From Desulfobulbus alkaliphilus (GTDB taxonomy: Bacteria; Desulfobacterota; Desulfobulbia; Desulfobulbales; Desulfobulbaceae), in NCBI RefSeq assembly GCF_016918545.1, contig NZ_JAFFQC010000002.1, positions 124,001 to 188,000 on the forward strand: a stretch of DNA of 64,000 bases. The letters run 5' to 3'. The notes below the pieces were generated by a model. The model saw only the letters and a program-made list of their open reading frames with translations, was not told the origin of the DNA and searched no databases. Position numbers and translations under genes: made by a program. Position 1 is the first letter of the stretch, and each line of letters begins with the position of its first letter. Shown here piece by piece: positions 18,081 through 27,140 of the stretch.

Positions 18081-18180
18081 CCTGAATCCGTGACGGCTGG
18101 ATCTGGTTTTGGATATATCTTGCTGCGATCAGATTATGATTGCAGTTGAATCCTTGACAATACCCTTCACCCGCCGCCCA
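18081..18180 (+). mobile_element. MITE-like element, half copy R4 (orientation B)
   Basis: Only the left half of the family is present: CCTGAATCCGTGACGGCTGGA through CTTGACAATACCCTTCACCC, stopping in the central GC block. The queE coding region begins directly behind it, so the half element forms the immediate upstream region of queE. Confidence 0.8.
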
Positions 18181-18197
18181 TGGAGCAACCTGAACCT

Positions 18198-18866
18198 ATG
18201 CATGAACACTTGTTCATCTCCGAACTCTTTTATTCCATCCAGGGTGAATCAACCCGGGCGGGCCTGCCATGCCTGTTCATACGCTTGTCCGGCTGCAATC
18301 TCCGCTGCACCTATTGCGATGCTTCCTATACCTGGCAGGAACCGGGAACACTCATGCCCATCGCTGACATCTGTTCCACCGTGGCAAAAACACCCGATGT
18401 TCTGGTGGAAATAACCGGTGGCGAGCCGCTTGCCCAAAGTGAAGTCTACCCGCTTATGCAGGCCCTGCTTGACAGCGGTCGTCGGGTCCTGCTGGAGACC
18501 AACGGCAGCCTGCCCCTCCACGGGGTCCCCGACGCTGTCACCATCATCATGGATATCAAATGTCCCGGTTCGGGTATGGCGTCGGCCATTCTCCCGGAAA
18601 ACTTGATTCTGCTCAGGGAACGTTGCGCACGGGGATGCAGCGACGAAATCAAATTCGTCCTCAGTTCCCGTGATGATTTTCAATGGGCACGCGCCATGGT
18701 CCTCCGGGAACGGCTCGACCTTGTCGCCCCCGTTCTGTTCTCGCCGGTGCAGCCCGGCCTTGAGCCGGCCACCTTGGCACAACTGCTGCTGGATCACCGC
18801 CTCAATGTCCGCCTGCAGCTCCAGCTCCACACCCTGCTGTGGCCTGAACGAAGCAGAGGGGTCTGA
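18198..18866 (+). CDS. queE: 7-carboxy-7-deazaguanine synthase QueE (radical SAM)
   Basis: A radical SAM enzyme of 222 aa that converts 6-carboxytetrahydropterin to 7-carboxy-7-deazaguanine. It has FYSIQGES at the N-terminus and the cluster motif CNLRCTYC, then EITGGEPL and LETNGSLPL, all typical of QueE. The ATG at 18198 gives a family-like N-terminus; an in-frame ATG at 18180 would add six residues. The start lies only 17 bases after half-repeat R4, so native upstream control has been replaced or shortened. It works directly after QueD (16134-16502). Confidence 0.93.
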   Translation: MHEHLFISELFYSIQGESTRAGLPCLFIRLSGCNLRCTYCDASYTWQEPGTLMPIADICSTVAKTPDVLVEITGGEPLAQSEVYPLMQALLDSGRRVLLETNGSLPLHGVPDAVTIIMDIKCPGSGMASAILPENLILLRERCARGCSDEIKFVLSSRDDFQWARAMVLRERLDLVAPVLFSPVQPGLEPATLAQLLLDHRLNVRLQLQLHTLLWPERSRGV

Positions 18867-19004
18867 TCTGGGCACGATCGGTTGCGGGTTAGGGTTTTTC
18901 TGTCACTGTTTTGCAAGAAAAACTTCTCAGCCGTGTCGCTTCGTTCTATACTTTTGACAACATCAGACCATACACCTGCAACCCTTTTCCGTAAGGATGT
19001 GACC

Positions 19005-20282
19005 ATGCCCTCCCTGGAGACCGCCTGTATCGGTATTATCGGACTCGGTTATGTCGGCCTGCCCCTGGCCGTGGAATTCAGCAAAAAACTCCCCACGGTC
19101 GGCTTTGACCTCAAAGCGGACCGTGTCGATGAACTCCGCCGGCATATCGACAGCACCCGGGAAGTCGGCAGTGAAGAGTTACGTCAGGCCGAAACCCTTC
19201 GTTTTACCGATACAATGGAAGACCTGCGGGAGTGCAACGTCTTCATTGTCGCTGTCCCCACACCCATCGACAGCAATAAACGTCCGGATTTGACCCCCCT
19301 GATCAAGGCTTCGGGATCGGTGGCCACGGTCTTGAAAAGGGGTGATGTGATCATTTACGAGTCCACGGTCTTCCCCGGCGCCACTGAAGAAATCTGCATC
19401 CCCATTCTCGAGCAGGCTTCCGGCCTTGTTTTCAATCGCGATTTTTTCGCCGGCTACAGCCCGGAGCGGATCAACCCCGGCGACCACGAACACCGCCTGC
19501 CCACCATAATCAAGGTTACCTCGGGTTCAACACCGGCCATTGCCGACTTTGTCGACTCGCTCTATGGCCTGATCATCACTGCCGGCACCTTCAAGGCTAG
19601 TTCAATACGCGTGGCGGAAGCAGCCAAGGTTATCGAAAACACCCAGCGCGATGTCAATATCGCTCTGATCAATGAATTAGCCCTGATTTTCAACCGCCTG
19701 GGAATCAATACCCTCGAAGTCCTGCAGGCAGCCGGTACCAAATGGAATTTCCTGCCGTTTCGGCCCGGCCTGGTCGGGGGTCACTGTATCGGTGTTGATC
19801 CCTACTACCTCACCCACAAAGCGCAGGAGGTCGGTTACCATCCGGAAATGATCCTGGCCGGGCGTCGCCTCAATGACGATATGGGCCGCTATATTGCCTC
19901 GGAAACGGTCAAACTGATGCTGAAAAAACGCATCCACGTCGCTGAAGCCCATATCCTTATCCTCGGCCTGGCCTTCAAGGAAAATTGTCCAGACCTGCGC
20001 AACACCCGAGTCATTGATATCATTGAAGAACTGAAAACTTTTGGTGCCCGGGTTGAGGTCTATGACCCCTGGGTTGACCGGGAAGAAGCCCGCCGACTCT
20101 ACGGAGTGCAGATAATCGAGGTCCTGCCGCGGGAACAGTACGACGCGGTGATTCTCGCGGTCGCCCACCGGGAATTCGCCGATCCCGCAGACATGGATGT
20201 GCGTCGGTTGTGTCGCCCTCGATCCGTTATCTACGACGTCAAAAACATTCTGCCCCGGGAAATGGTGGATGGCAGTCTGTAG
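19005..20282 (+). CDS. Nucleotide-sugar (UDP-HexNAc) 6-dehydrogenase, WbpO/TviB type
   Basis: A 425-aa NAD-dependent dehydrogenase that oxidises C6 of a UDP-sugar to the uronic acid for polysaccharide synthesis. The N-terminal Rossmann motif is [13 protein letters not shown]. The middle domain has [11 protein letters not shown] and [11 protein letters not shown], the catalytic Cys sits in [12 protein letters not shown], and the C-terminal domain has [13 protein letters not shown]. These fit the WbpO/TviB branch rather than UDP-glucose dehydrogenase. The start is fixed by TAAGGA eight bases upstream. It probably works with the sulfatase-type transferase gene at 20542. Confidence 0.9.
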   Translation: MPSLETACIGIIGLGYVGLPLAVEFSKKLPTVGFDLKADRVDELRRHIDSTREVGSEELRQAETLRFTDTMEDLRECNVFIVAVPTPIDSNKRPDLTPLIKASGSVATVLKRGDVIIYESTVFPGATEEICIPILEQASGLVFNRDFFAGYSPERINPGDHEHRLPTIIKVTSGSTPAIADFVDSLYGLIITAGTFKASSIRVAEAAKVIENTQRDVNIALINELALIFNRLGINTLEVLQAAGTKWNFLPFRPGLVGGHCIGVDPYYLTHKAQEVGYHPEMILAGRRLNDDMGRYIASETVKLMLKKRIHVAEAHILILGLAFKENCPDLRNTRVIDIIEELKTFGARVEVYDPWVDREEARRLYGVQIIEVLPREQYDAVILAVAHREFADPADMDVRRLCRPRSVIYDVKNILPREMVDGSL

Positions 20283-20541
20283 CCTATAGCCGTGGTCTTT
20301 ATTGAGGGTTTTTCCTTTTTCTGGTAAAAGAATACCCAGAGACGAAATATTCTGTCCTGAATCCAGGCGCGCCGGCAAACAAGTCGCTGGCGTGCTTGAT
20401 ATACCGGAGAGCACATTTGCCAGTGCGGCAGAGTATCGCAAAACAGAGCCGGCTTTCGATGGGCACTGGCCAAGAGGTCTACCTGTCCCCCGCCTCGAGC
20501 TGATCTGTTTTACCCGCAATACCGCACCGGAGCATTTCCAC

Positions 20542-22659
20542 TTGAAAAATTCTATCGCCCTGATTCTTCTGGCATTGGCCAGTTTCATGCCTGCCTGCCT
20601 GCGCCTGGCCTCCCAGGGGCTCTCTCAGCCGGTTGGCCTGCTCTCCGACAGCGGTCTGGGCCTGCTTGTCTTTCTGGTTACCCTCTACAGCCCTCATTGG
20701 CTGCGCCTGCTGCTGGTGCTCTTTTGGGCCCTGTTCCAGACCTCAGCCCTTGAACTGGTGGCCACCATGCAGCGACTGCCCACCTGGCAGGACCTGCAAT
20801 ACCTGGCCGATCCAGCCTTTGTCCACAAGAGCACCGCTGGGTTTAACCTGGCGGCCCCCGGCGCGGTCAGTGCGCTGTTACTGACAGCCGTGCTGGTCTG
20901 TTTTCTGCCGGTGTCCCGACCGGCCCGACGTTGGTTGGGTCCGGGCCTGGCAGCACTGCTGCTGATCATGGTAACCCAGGGCTTTTTCAGTACTCGCTTG
21001 TATGAGCACAGTATTGTTGCCCGTTACAACCCCCTCCACTGGTTCATAGTCGACGCTGTTTCCTCTCCCCTACCGAGAAATCTGCCCGCAACAGGGGTCC
21101 ATCTGCCGCCGGGCCTCAGCAGTCTCGACCTCAACAGTTCGACCTTGCTGCCCCGGGGAAAAGCGGAAAACCTCCTGATTGTCATCGTGGAAGGGATACC
21201 CGGTCTGTATTACCCTGCAATCAGGACCAAGATGGGCGTGGATTCGCATGACATCACCATGGATCGGCTGGCCGCTGCCACGGAGGAGGCCATGCTCATT
21301 CCTGACTTCACCGTCCACAGCCACCAGACTATCCGTGGTCTCTATGCCATTCTCTGCGGTGATTACAGCAAACTCTCCTGGACCACACCCAAGGCCTACG
21401 AACTGCAGCAGAACCCGGAACGCGCTGACCAGTGCCTACCGGCCCAACTGGCGCAAAACGGCTGGTCCACCCACTATCTCCAGGCAGCGGGTCTCGGTTT
21501 CATGAGCAAGGACCGGGCCATGCCGCTGATGGGGTTTCAGACGACTCTTGGCAGTGAATGGTTTACCGAGCCCAATCCCTTTCCTTTTTCATGGGGACCG
21601 ATCGATCCTGTTTTCTTCCGCGGTGCAGCCACCTATATTGCCGAACTCCAAAGCAGAAATCAGCCCTGGATGCTGACTCTGCTCACGGTGGGGACCCATC
21701 AGCCCTACGGCGTCTCCGATTCGTTCGCCGCCCAATACCCGTCCCGACAACAAGCAGCCATTGCTCTGCTGGATGAGGCTGTCGCCGACTTCATCGCCGG
21801 CCTTCGCCGGGACGGGGTGCTGGATAACACCCTGGTACTCATCACCTCCGACGAATCTCACGGTTCTGCCCTGGCCGATTGGGTCAGCAGTTGGGGCCTG
21901 GCAATCATCCTCGCTCCGGACGATGACCTGCCGCGGATCAAGCAAGGGGGATACGGCCTGGTTGATATCACTGCTTCCCTGCTCGATTATTTCGGCCTGA
22001 ACATGCCCCCGGACATTATCGGTCGCAGTTTTTTTCGGGAATATCCCACTCCCGGGGAAATGATCGCCTTTACCGCTTCCAAATTGCGCCGGCACACTGC
22101 TGATAACCTTCGCTATGAGTGCACCACCGACGGCCGTTGCCTGGTGGGCACCGCTCCCAGCCTGCTGGGCTTTCCTCCAGCTGATTTCGCTCCGGACAAA
22201 GATGGTAGCGGAAGCAACATTTTTACCTATGCCGTGACCTTGGACCGTTCATTGCATCCCCGTCACGGGGGATCGCAGGTCCTGCATTTTGCCGAGGGGG
22301 AATTGCGTCGACTTCCAGAAAAGATCATCAGCGAGTGGGGCGACAATCTGATCGGCGCTCAATATCTTGATTTTCCAGCTCATTCAAGAGTGCATGTCTC
22401 CATCCGGGTGCGGGCCGTCGAGGCCCATGAAAGCGGTATCCGCATGCAGTTGCTGCTCAAGCAATGGGAACGTAATCAGAATGATATACCCATACCCAGT
22501 TTCCCGGTTCTTCGAGCCGGCGAAGAGAGTACGATCGAGTTCTCCTTTGAAAATACCGAGGCCAGACAATCCTTCTCTTTTCACCTGCTGGGAGAAGGAA
22601 AAAATGCCACCATCCAGATGGAGGATTTCGTGGTCACAGTTGAGACGATGGATGGCTGA
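20542..22659 (+). CDS. LTA-synthase/sulfatase-type membrane phosphotransferase
   Basis: A membrane protein of 705 aa. Four to five hydrophobic segments (about 5-150) precede a large periplasmic alkaline-phosphatase-superfamily domain. Motifs seen are LLIVIVEGIPGLYYP, TVHSHQTIRGLYAILCGDY (nucleophile region), VGTHQPYG and ITSDESHGSALADW. Family members transfer phosphoglycerol or phosphoethanolamine to glycans. The C-terminal 150 aa form an extra beta-rich region. I chose a TTG start (GGAG ten bases upstream, then KNSIALILL); the frame is open back to an ATG at 20302, but that part lacks membrane or domain character. It follows the sugar dehydrogenase. Confidence 0.75.
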   Translation: MKNSIALILLALASFMPACLRLASQGLSQPVGLLSDSGLGLLVFLVTLYSPHWLRLLLVLFWALFQTSALELVATMQRLPTWQDLQYLADPAFVHKSTAGFNLAAPGAVSALLLTAVLVCFLPVSRPARRWLGPGLAALLLIMVTQGFFSTRLYEHSIVARYNPLHWFIVDAVSSPLPRNLPATGVHLPPGLSSLDLNSSTLLPRGKAENLLIVIVEGIPGLYYPAIRTKMGVDSHDITMDRLAAATEEAMLIPDFTVHSHQTIRGLYAILCGDYSKLSWTTPKAYELQQNPERADQCLPAQLAQNGWSTHYLQAAGLGFMSKDRAMPLMGFQTTLGSEWFTEPNPFPFSWGPIDPVFFRGAATYIAELQSRNQPWMLTLLTVGTHQPYGVSDSFAAQYPSRQQAAIALLDEAVADFIAGLRRDGVLDNTLVLITSDESHGSALADWVSSWGLAIILAPDDDLPRIKQGGYGLVDITASLLDYFGLNMPPDIIGRSFFREYPTPGEMIAFTASKLRRHTADNLRYECTTDGRCLVGTAPSLLGFPPADFAPDKDGSGSNIFTYAVTLDRSLHPRHGGSQVLHFAEGELRRLPEKIISEWGDNLIGAQYLDFPAHSRVHVSIRVRAVEAHESGIRMQLLLKQWERNQNDIPIPSFPVLRAGEESTIEFSFENTEARQSFSFHLLGEGKNATIQMEDFVVTVETMDG

Positions 22660-22832
22660 CGGTACTGAAAAAGGATCAAACAGCTAACCTGTGACAACCC
22701 GTCCTCCGTGGACAGGTCCCTCGTCGAAGGCGGCAGGAAATCTCTCGTACCCACCCAAAGGGTCCATAGGATCGATTGTCGGTCCCAGCGAACAGCATCC
22801 CCTAAACACACTATCCCCACAGGAGAAAAGGA

Positions 22833-23330
22833 ATGAAAGGACTGCGATATCTATTGCCAATGCTGGTTTGTCTGTGCTTTGCCACCACGTCGTGGGCCAG
22901 CGTACATCGACTGGGCGGAGGCATCAATTACTGGACAACGATCGACAGTCTGGATGAAGGCTTTGATAGGAACGGCGTTTCCTATCTCGTCAGTTATCAA
23001 TATCGTCCTTGGGTGGTTGGTCTGGAATTTGATCTGGAACTGCTCCCGGATCGATTCGGCGAGACTGCCATTGCCCCACAGGCCTATGTTCTGTTGGGTG
23101 ACGGCCTCTATGCGGCAGCCGGTATCGGCCTTGTTCATACGGATGGCAGCTTTGCCGACAAACCTTTCTTTGCCCTGCGCGCCGGCATCAATCTCAACCT
23201 TCTCCCCGGGCTTTTTGTCGATATCTCAGCAAACTATCGTTTCAATGACACCACCGAACTGAAGGATCAGGACAAAAAAATTGACACAGACACCATTTTT
23301 CTTGGTGCCGCGCTTCGCTTCGCCCTCTAA
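22833..23330 (+). CDS. Small outer-membrane beta-barrel protein
   Basis: A 165-aa protein with a clear signal peptide (MKGLRYLLPMLVCLCFATTSWA) and a body of alternating hydrophobic strands (VSYLVSYQYRPWVVGLEFDLELL) that ends LGAALRFAL. This is the layout of an eight-strand OmpW/OmpA-like barrel. It has AGGAGAAAAGG just before the ATG. The specific role is unknown. Confidence 0.8.
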   Translation: MKGLRYLLPMLVCLCFATTSWASVHRLGGGINYWTTIDSLDEGFDRNGVSYLVSYQYRPWVVGLEFDLELLPDRFGETAIAPQAYVLLGDGLYAAAGIGLVHTDGSFADKPFFALRAGINLNLLPGLFVDISANYRFNDTTELKDQDKKIDTDTIFLGAALRFAL

Positions 23331-23375
23331 CCCCTGCGGCAGTGAATGGTGTGAAGCCCCCCGACGGGATGATGC

Positions 23376-24029
23376 TCAGATCAAACTGAAACGAACGTTC
23401 CAGCCACTGGTAAGGATTGTGCCCATAACCGGCGATTTGATCTCCACGGGTTGAAAATCGTACTCATGTGCCGCTTTCTGGGCGTACTGTTCGACCGTAC
23501 CAAGCCGTCCAGCCCGCACCCGGCAGAAAGGCAGCGGAATACGGCGCAGACCGATTTTCAGCTGGTCCGGGCAGATCAGAAAATCAGCAACACGTATCCG
23601 GTCGATCAGCAGGACGGTCCGGGTGGCAGGATCAAAGCGGCAATGAAGCTCGTACAAACGGGTAATGTTAAACCGGCTGAGCAATTCACACCACTGGGGG
23701 TCCTCATATCGCCAGGTCAGCACCAGTGTATTCCGCTCGCCGGTTGCCCGCACCGGACTGCGGCTATCGTTAACCTGCAGCAGTCGTCGCTGCAGTTCAT
23801 CGGCATGCACCGCCGGGCCTGTGCCCTGAAAATACCAGCATTTTCGAATCACCCACCCCAGAAAAACCGGCAGCAAAAAGGCAGCCAAGGCTAACCAGTA
23901 GCACAGCCACTGGAGCAGGACTGCCTCCTCCAGCCTGTCACGCAACAGAAAAAAAGGCAGCAGACTGAACAGGTACACCAGCAGCACCAGCAACAAAGCC
24001 GCACCAGTCAACAAAAAACGTTTCAGCAT
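23376..24029 (-). CDS. Two-helix membrane protein of unknown function
   Basis: A 217-aa protein with two transmembrane helices near the N-terminus (about 6-29 and 41-63) and a cytoplasmic or periplasmic domain of about 150 aa (motifs VLTWRYEDPQWCELLSRF and LLIDRIRVADFLICPDQLKIG). I do not recognise the family. It is followed downstream, convergently, by the beta-barrel gene, and it lies 15 bases after the stop of the LD-carboxypeptidase gene on the same strand, so it is probably the last gene of the coaX-ldcA operon. Confidence 0.65.
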   Translation of the reverse strand: MLKRFLLTGAALLLVLLVYLFSLLPFFLLRDRLEEAVLLQWLCYWLALAAFLLPVFLGWVIRKCWYFQGTGPAVHADELQRRLLQVNDSRSPVRATGERNTLVLTWRYEDPQWCELLSRFNITRLYELHCRFDPATRTVLLIDRIRVADFLICPDQLKIGLRRIPLPFCRVRAGRLGTVEQYAQKAAHEYDFQPVEIKSPVMGTILTSGWNVRFSLI

Positions 24030-24044
24030 GGTAAACCGGACACT

Positions 24045-24989
24045 CTAGGAAAAGGTTCGGACAGATTCGGGGAGAAAGGTTAGGGTGCCGGCTGCCGAGT
24101 CCATGACCGCTTTCATGCCGATGGGCAACGCGATGTTTCGTTGCCGATGCCCCACGGGAAACCCCGCCCATATCGGATAACCAGGCTTTGCCAGCTCCAT
24201 GACCCGGTCCCACACTCCCTCCTGGAGACGAAGATTGCCTGTGCTGTCATCCCGGCCCGAATCAAAAGTGCCAAGGAGCAGGCCCGCCAGACGCTCCAGG
24301 CGGCCAGCAAGAGCCAACTGGGTCAGCATCCGATCCAGGCGGTACAGAGGCTCGTTGGTGTCTTCCAGCAGCAGGATGCATTGCTCCCAGGTGTGATCCC
24401 AGGGGGTGGCCAGAAGGTGCACCAGCGAGGTCAGGTTCCCGCCGACCAACCGCCCTGTGCCGATGCCGCCGCGCAGAATCTCCAGGCCACGAGGTTGGAT
24501 TTCCTCTGCCATCCTGGTGCCGGTGAGCAGGGAAAAAAGCGAAGTTGCGCTTGCCTTGTCGCTGCGCCCAAGCGAGGTGACCACCGGACTGTGGATCGAC
24601 ACCAGTTCCCCTCGATGCAGCAGCGTGTTGAGGAGAACAGTCACATCGCTGAACCCGGCGAGAAACTTGGGCGAACGTCGGAACATCGACCAGTCCAGGC
24701 GATCAAGGAGCCGCAGACAACCAAATCCGCCCCGGACAGCCAGAATGGCTTTGACCTCCGGGTCCCGCCACAACGCAACCAGATGCGCCGCCCGCTCCTC
24801 ATCAGTGCCGGCGAGGTATCCTGTGCTGCATTCGGTCGGACCGCTGAGCTTGAGTGTAAACCCCATGGCACGGATCAGCTCAATCCCCTCCTGCAAGCGC
24901 TGCCTGTCCCGAGCCGGTCCGGCCGGACAGAAGACACCGATGGTGTCGCCCGGTTTGAGCGCGGGGGGCAGGTACGGCTGATCACTCAT
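24045..24989 (-). CDS. ldcA: LD-carboxypeptidase (peptidase family S66)
   Basis: A 314-aa cytoplasmic enzyme that removes the terminal D-alanine from murein tetrapeptides during cell-wall recycling. It shows GDTIGVFCPAGPARD at the N-terminus and the nucleophile region VRGGFGCLRLLDRLD. The Glu and His of the charge-relay system lie in LLLEDTNEPLYRLDR and GFPVGHRQRNIALPIG. Its start overlaps the end of coaX by eight bases, indicating co-expression. Confidence 0.92.
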   Translation of the reverse strand: MSDQPYLPPALKPGDTIGVFCPAGPARDRQRLQEGIELIRAMGFTLKLSGPTECSTGYLAGTDEERAAHLVALWRDPEVKAILAVRGGFGCLRLLDRLDWSMFRRSPKFLAGFSDVTVLLNTLLHRGELVSIHSPVVTSLGRSDKASATSLFSLLTGTRMAEEIQPRGLEILRGGIGTGRLVGGNLTSLVHLLATPWDHTWEQCILLLEDTNEPLYRLDRMLTQLALAGRLERLAGLLLGTFDSGRDDSTGNLRLQEGVWDRVMELAKPGYPIWAGFPVGHRQRNIALPIGMKAVMDSAAGTLTFLPESVRTFS

Positions 24990-25782
24990 TTTTTCCGTCG
25001 CAGTTCAAGCGGTAAATTAATGAAAGACCAGTGAGGGTCAGGTGGGGATCAATGATATCAATGGACTTGGTATAGGGCTTGATCAGTTCCGCCATGCCAC
25101 CGGTGGCGATGGCCTGCGCCCGTTCCTGATCCGGGGTCAACTGCCGGCTCAAAACCTCCACCATCCGATCCACCAGACCGCCGAAACCGTACAGGGCGCC
25201 GGAATGAATCGCCTTGACCGTGGTGGTGCCGATGGGCTGCTCCGGGATGACATCGATATCGAGCCGGGGCAGTTTGGCGGTGCGGGTAGCCAGGGCATCC
25301 AGGGAAATGCCGATGCCGGGATGAATGGTGCCGCCGACATAGGCCGGTTGTTCGTTGACACAGTCAAAGGTAATGGCGGTGCCGAAATCGATGACAATCA
25401 ACGGCGAATGAAAGCGTTCCCAGGCCGCAACCGCATTGACGATCCGATCGGCTCCCACCTCGGCCGGTGTTTCCGTGGCCACACTCATGCCAAGCTTGAG
25501 GGTATGGGTGACGGCCAGCGGTGGCTGCCGCAGCCGGGTGAGATAATTGCGGGCAAAATGCAGCCAGCTGGTTTCCAGGGTCGGGACCACCGAGGCGACG
25601 ATGAAACCGGTGATCTTCTTTGGATCGATACCGGCCATCTGGAAGAGACCGTGGTAGCGGATAGCCAACTCGTCGGCGGTACGGTCCTGGCGTGACTGGA
25701 GCCGCCAATTGCCTACCAACCGACCTTTTGTAAAGATACCGCTTACGGTATGGGAGTTTCCGACATCCACGGCAAAGAGCAT
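24982..25782 (-). CDS. coaX: Type III pantothenate kinase
   Basis: CoaX phosphorylates pantothenate, the first committed step of coenzyme A synthesis. The 266-aa protein has the ASKHA-fold signatures MLFAVDVGNSHT, VGADRIVNAVAAWE, IDFGTAITFDCV and GGTIHPGIGISLDAL. Type III enzymes are insensitive to CoA feedback. The downstream ldcA start overlaps its 3' end. Repeat R5 lies about 150 bases upstream of its start. Confidence 0.95.
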   Translation of the reverse strand: MLFAVDVGNSHTVSGIFTKGRLVGNWRLQSRQDRTADELAIRYHGLFQMAGIDPKKITGFIVASVVPTLETSWLHFARNYLTRLRQPPLAVTHTLKLGMSVATETPAEVGADRIVNAVAAWERFHSPLIVIDFGTAITFDCVNEQPAYVGGTIHPGIGISLDALATRTAKLPRLDIDVIPEQPIGTTTVKAIHSGALYGFGGLVDRMVEVLSRQLTPDQERAQAIATGGMAELIKPYTKSIDIIDPHLTLTGLSLIYRLNCDGKNE

Positions 25783-25930
25783 AGAATCACCTTTCTGAGA
25801 ATGTTGAGAGGATTGCTGACATTTGTTTTTTTTCTCAAGCGCTGGTAAGATATTCCAATTGAAAAAAATATTCCACCCCGAGCTGAACCAGCGCTGCCGA
25901 TGCTACACTTTTCATCAAGAACACCTGTTC

Positions 25931-26147
25931 CCTTGATCCGTGAGCGTTCGTCCGTGCGTCAGCTTTATTGTCTGTGGCCGTTCAATTAATGGAGACTTTA
26001 TCGGACGGGTACGGGCAATGAAGATGGTGTGTGAACGGACGCCCCGAAGGGCGGCTGGTGCAGGGTATTATCAAGGGTTCCACTGCAATTATACTCTGAT
26101 TACAGCACGATATATCCAAACAAGAGTCCAGCCGTCACCGATTCAGG
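25931..26147 (+). mobile_element. MITE-like element, copy R5 (orientation A)
   Basis: A full 217-bp copy between divergent coaX and cutA. The ends are CCTTGATCCGTGA and TCACCGATTCAGG, with slight decay. It is flanked by TGTTC and TGTTT, a 4-of-5 match to a 5-bp target duplication. The central GCCCCGAAGGGC hairpin is intact. Confidence 0.85.
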
Positions 26148-26283
26148 TGTTTGGCACCCTGTTTGTCCACACCTCAAACCCGGTCATTGAATCGCAGGCA
26201 CCAGCAAGGATAATAGTCCAGGTACTTCACCGTCCTGGCACCGCCTGTCTGCCCTTGAACCGCAAACAATGGAGAAAAAGCAT

Positions 26284-26619
26284 ATGACACCCTATATCCA
26301 GGTGGCCACCACCGTGGCCGACCAGACAAGTGCGGAGCAGTTAGCCACTGTTCTGCTGGAAAAAAAACTTGCCGCCTGTATCCAGATTGCTCCCTGCACC
26401 TCCATGTATCGCTGGCAGGGCAAGGTCGAACAGGGGATGGAACTGGTCTGCACCATCAAAACACGAGGCGATCTCTTTCCTCTGTTGTGCCGAACCATTC
26501 AAGCCCACCACCCCTATGAGGTTCCGGAAATCCTCGCCACGCCGGTGCTGGCCGGCGCGGAAAACTATCTGGAGTGGATGGAAAACGAGCTGGTTCCAGG
26601 CTCGGAGGATCAGGACTGA
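26284..26619 (+). CDS. cutA: CutA-like divalent-ion tolerance protein
   Basis: A small trimeric ferredoxin-fold protein of 111 aa. It has family signatures: VATTVADQTSAEQLATVLLEKKLAACIQI, SMYRWQGKVEQ and ANP-like HPYEVPEILATPV. CutA is linked to copper and other divalent-metal tolerance, although its mechanism is unsettled. The ATG at 26284 has GGAGA eight bases upstream; the in-frame ATG at 26269 would add five residues. The next gene starts within its stop codon. Confidence 0.9.
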   Translation: MTPYIQVATTVADQTSAEQLATVLLEKKLAACIQIAPCTSMYRWQGKVEQGMELVCTIKTRGDLFPLLCRTIQAHHPYEVPEILATPVLAGAENYLEWMENELVPGSEDQD

Positions 26620-26828
26620 TGTCATCACAAAGTGAAGAACCCAAGCGATCCCGTCGCCGGAAAAAAGAATTTCAGTGCCACTGCTGCAAAGAGGGCAAAA
26701 CTTTCTGCTGGAATTGCGGCTGCGGTTTCCAGATCTGCCCCGAGTGCTTTGCCGAGAACAAATGGGGTATCAGCAACGGCCCAACCTGGATCTGCCCTGA
26801 CTGCGAGCGGATTCACATGATGGAATAA
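26619..26828 (+). CDS. Small zinc-ribbon protein
   Basis: A 69-aa protein with a basic N-terminus (PKRSRRRKK) and four Cys pairs (CHCC, CWNCGCG, CPEC, CPDC), arranged as one or two zinc ribbons. It starts on the TGATG overlap with the cutA stop, so it is coupled to cutA. The function is unknown; nucleic-acid or metal binding would fit. Confidence 0.8.
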   Translation: MSSQSEEPKRSRRRKKEFQCHCCKEGKTFCWNCGCGFQICPECFAENKWGISNGPTWICPDCERIHMME

Positions 26829-27140
26829 TCCATTGTCGTGACGATCCGTGCTTTCCTTTGACTTCGAAAGAGGAGAAAGGTACAGTTCTGCCGCCAATCT
26901 GCCGCTTGCAGAGAATGCGCGCTATCCCCCCGACATCTCCCGGGAGACGGACAACAATCTCTGCGAACTGAACCGCTGCATACATCTCTTGTCCCCGTTC
27001 ACCGGGGACAAGAAATAGACTGCACGACCTGGACACTGAAATCGTCCACCATACAGGTACTCTCCTGGTGAACGGTTTTCCTGAACAGATACGACCTTTG
27101 GATGATCATTTCCCCATACACCTTCCCTTCCTGCACAGGC
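26829..27140. other. Gene-free stretch upstream of the topoisomerase operon
   Basis: About 310 bases that should hold the operon promoter. It contains a near-perfect palindrome (CTTGTCCCC-GTTCAC-CGGGGACAAG, 26989-27013). CCGTTCACC at 26995 and GGTGAACGG at 27067 form an inverted pair about 80 bp apart that resembles the ends of the 179-bp element nested in R12. No coding sequence is evident. Confidence 0.45.
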
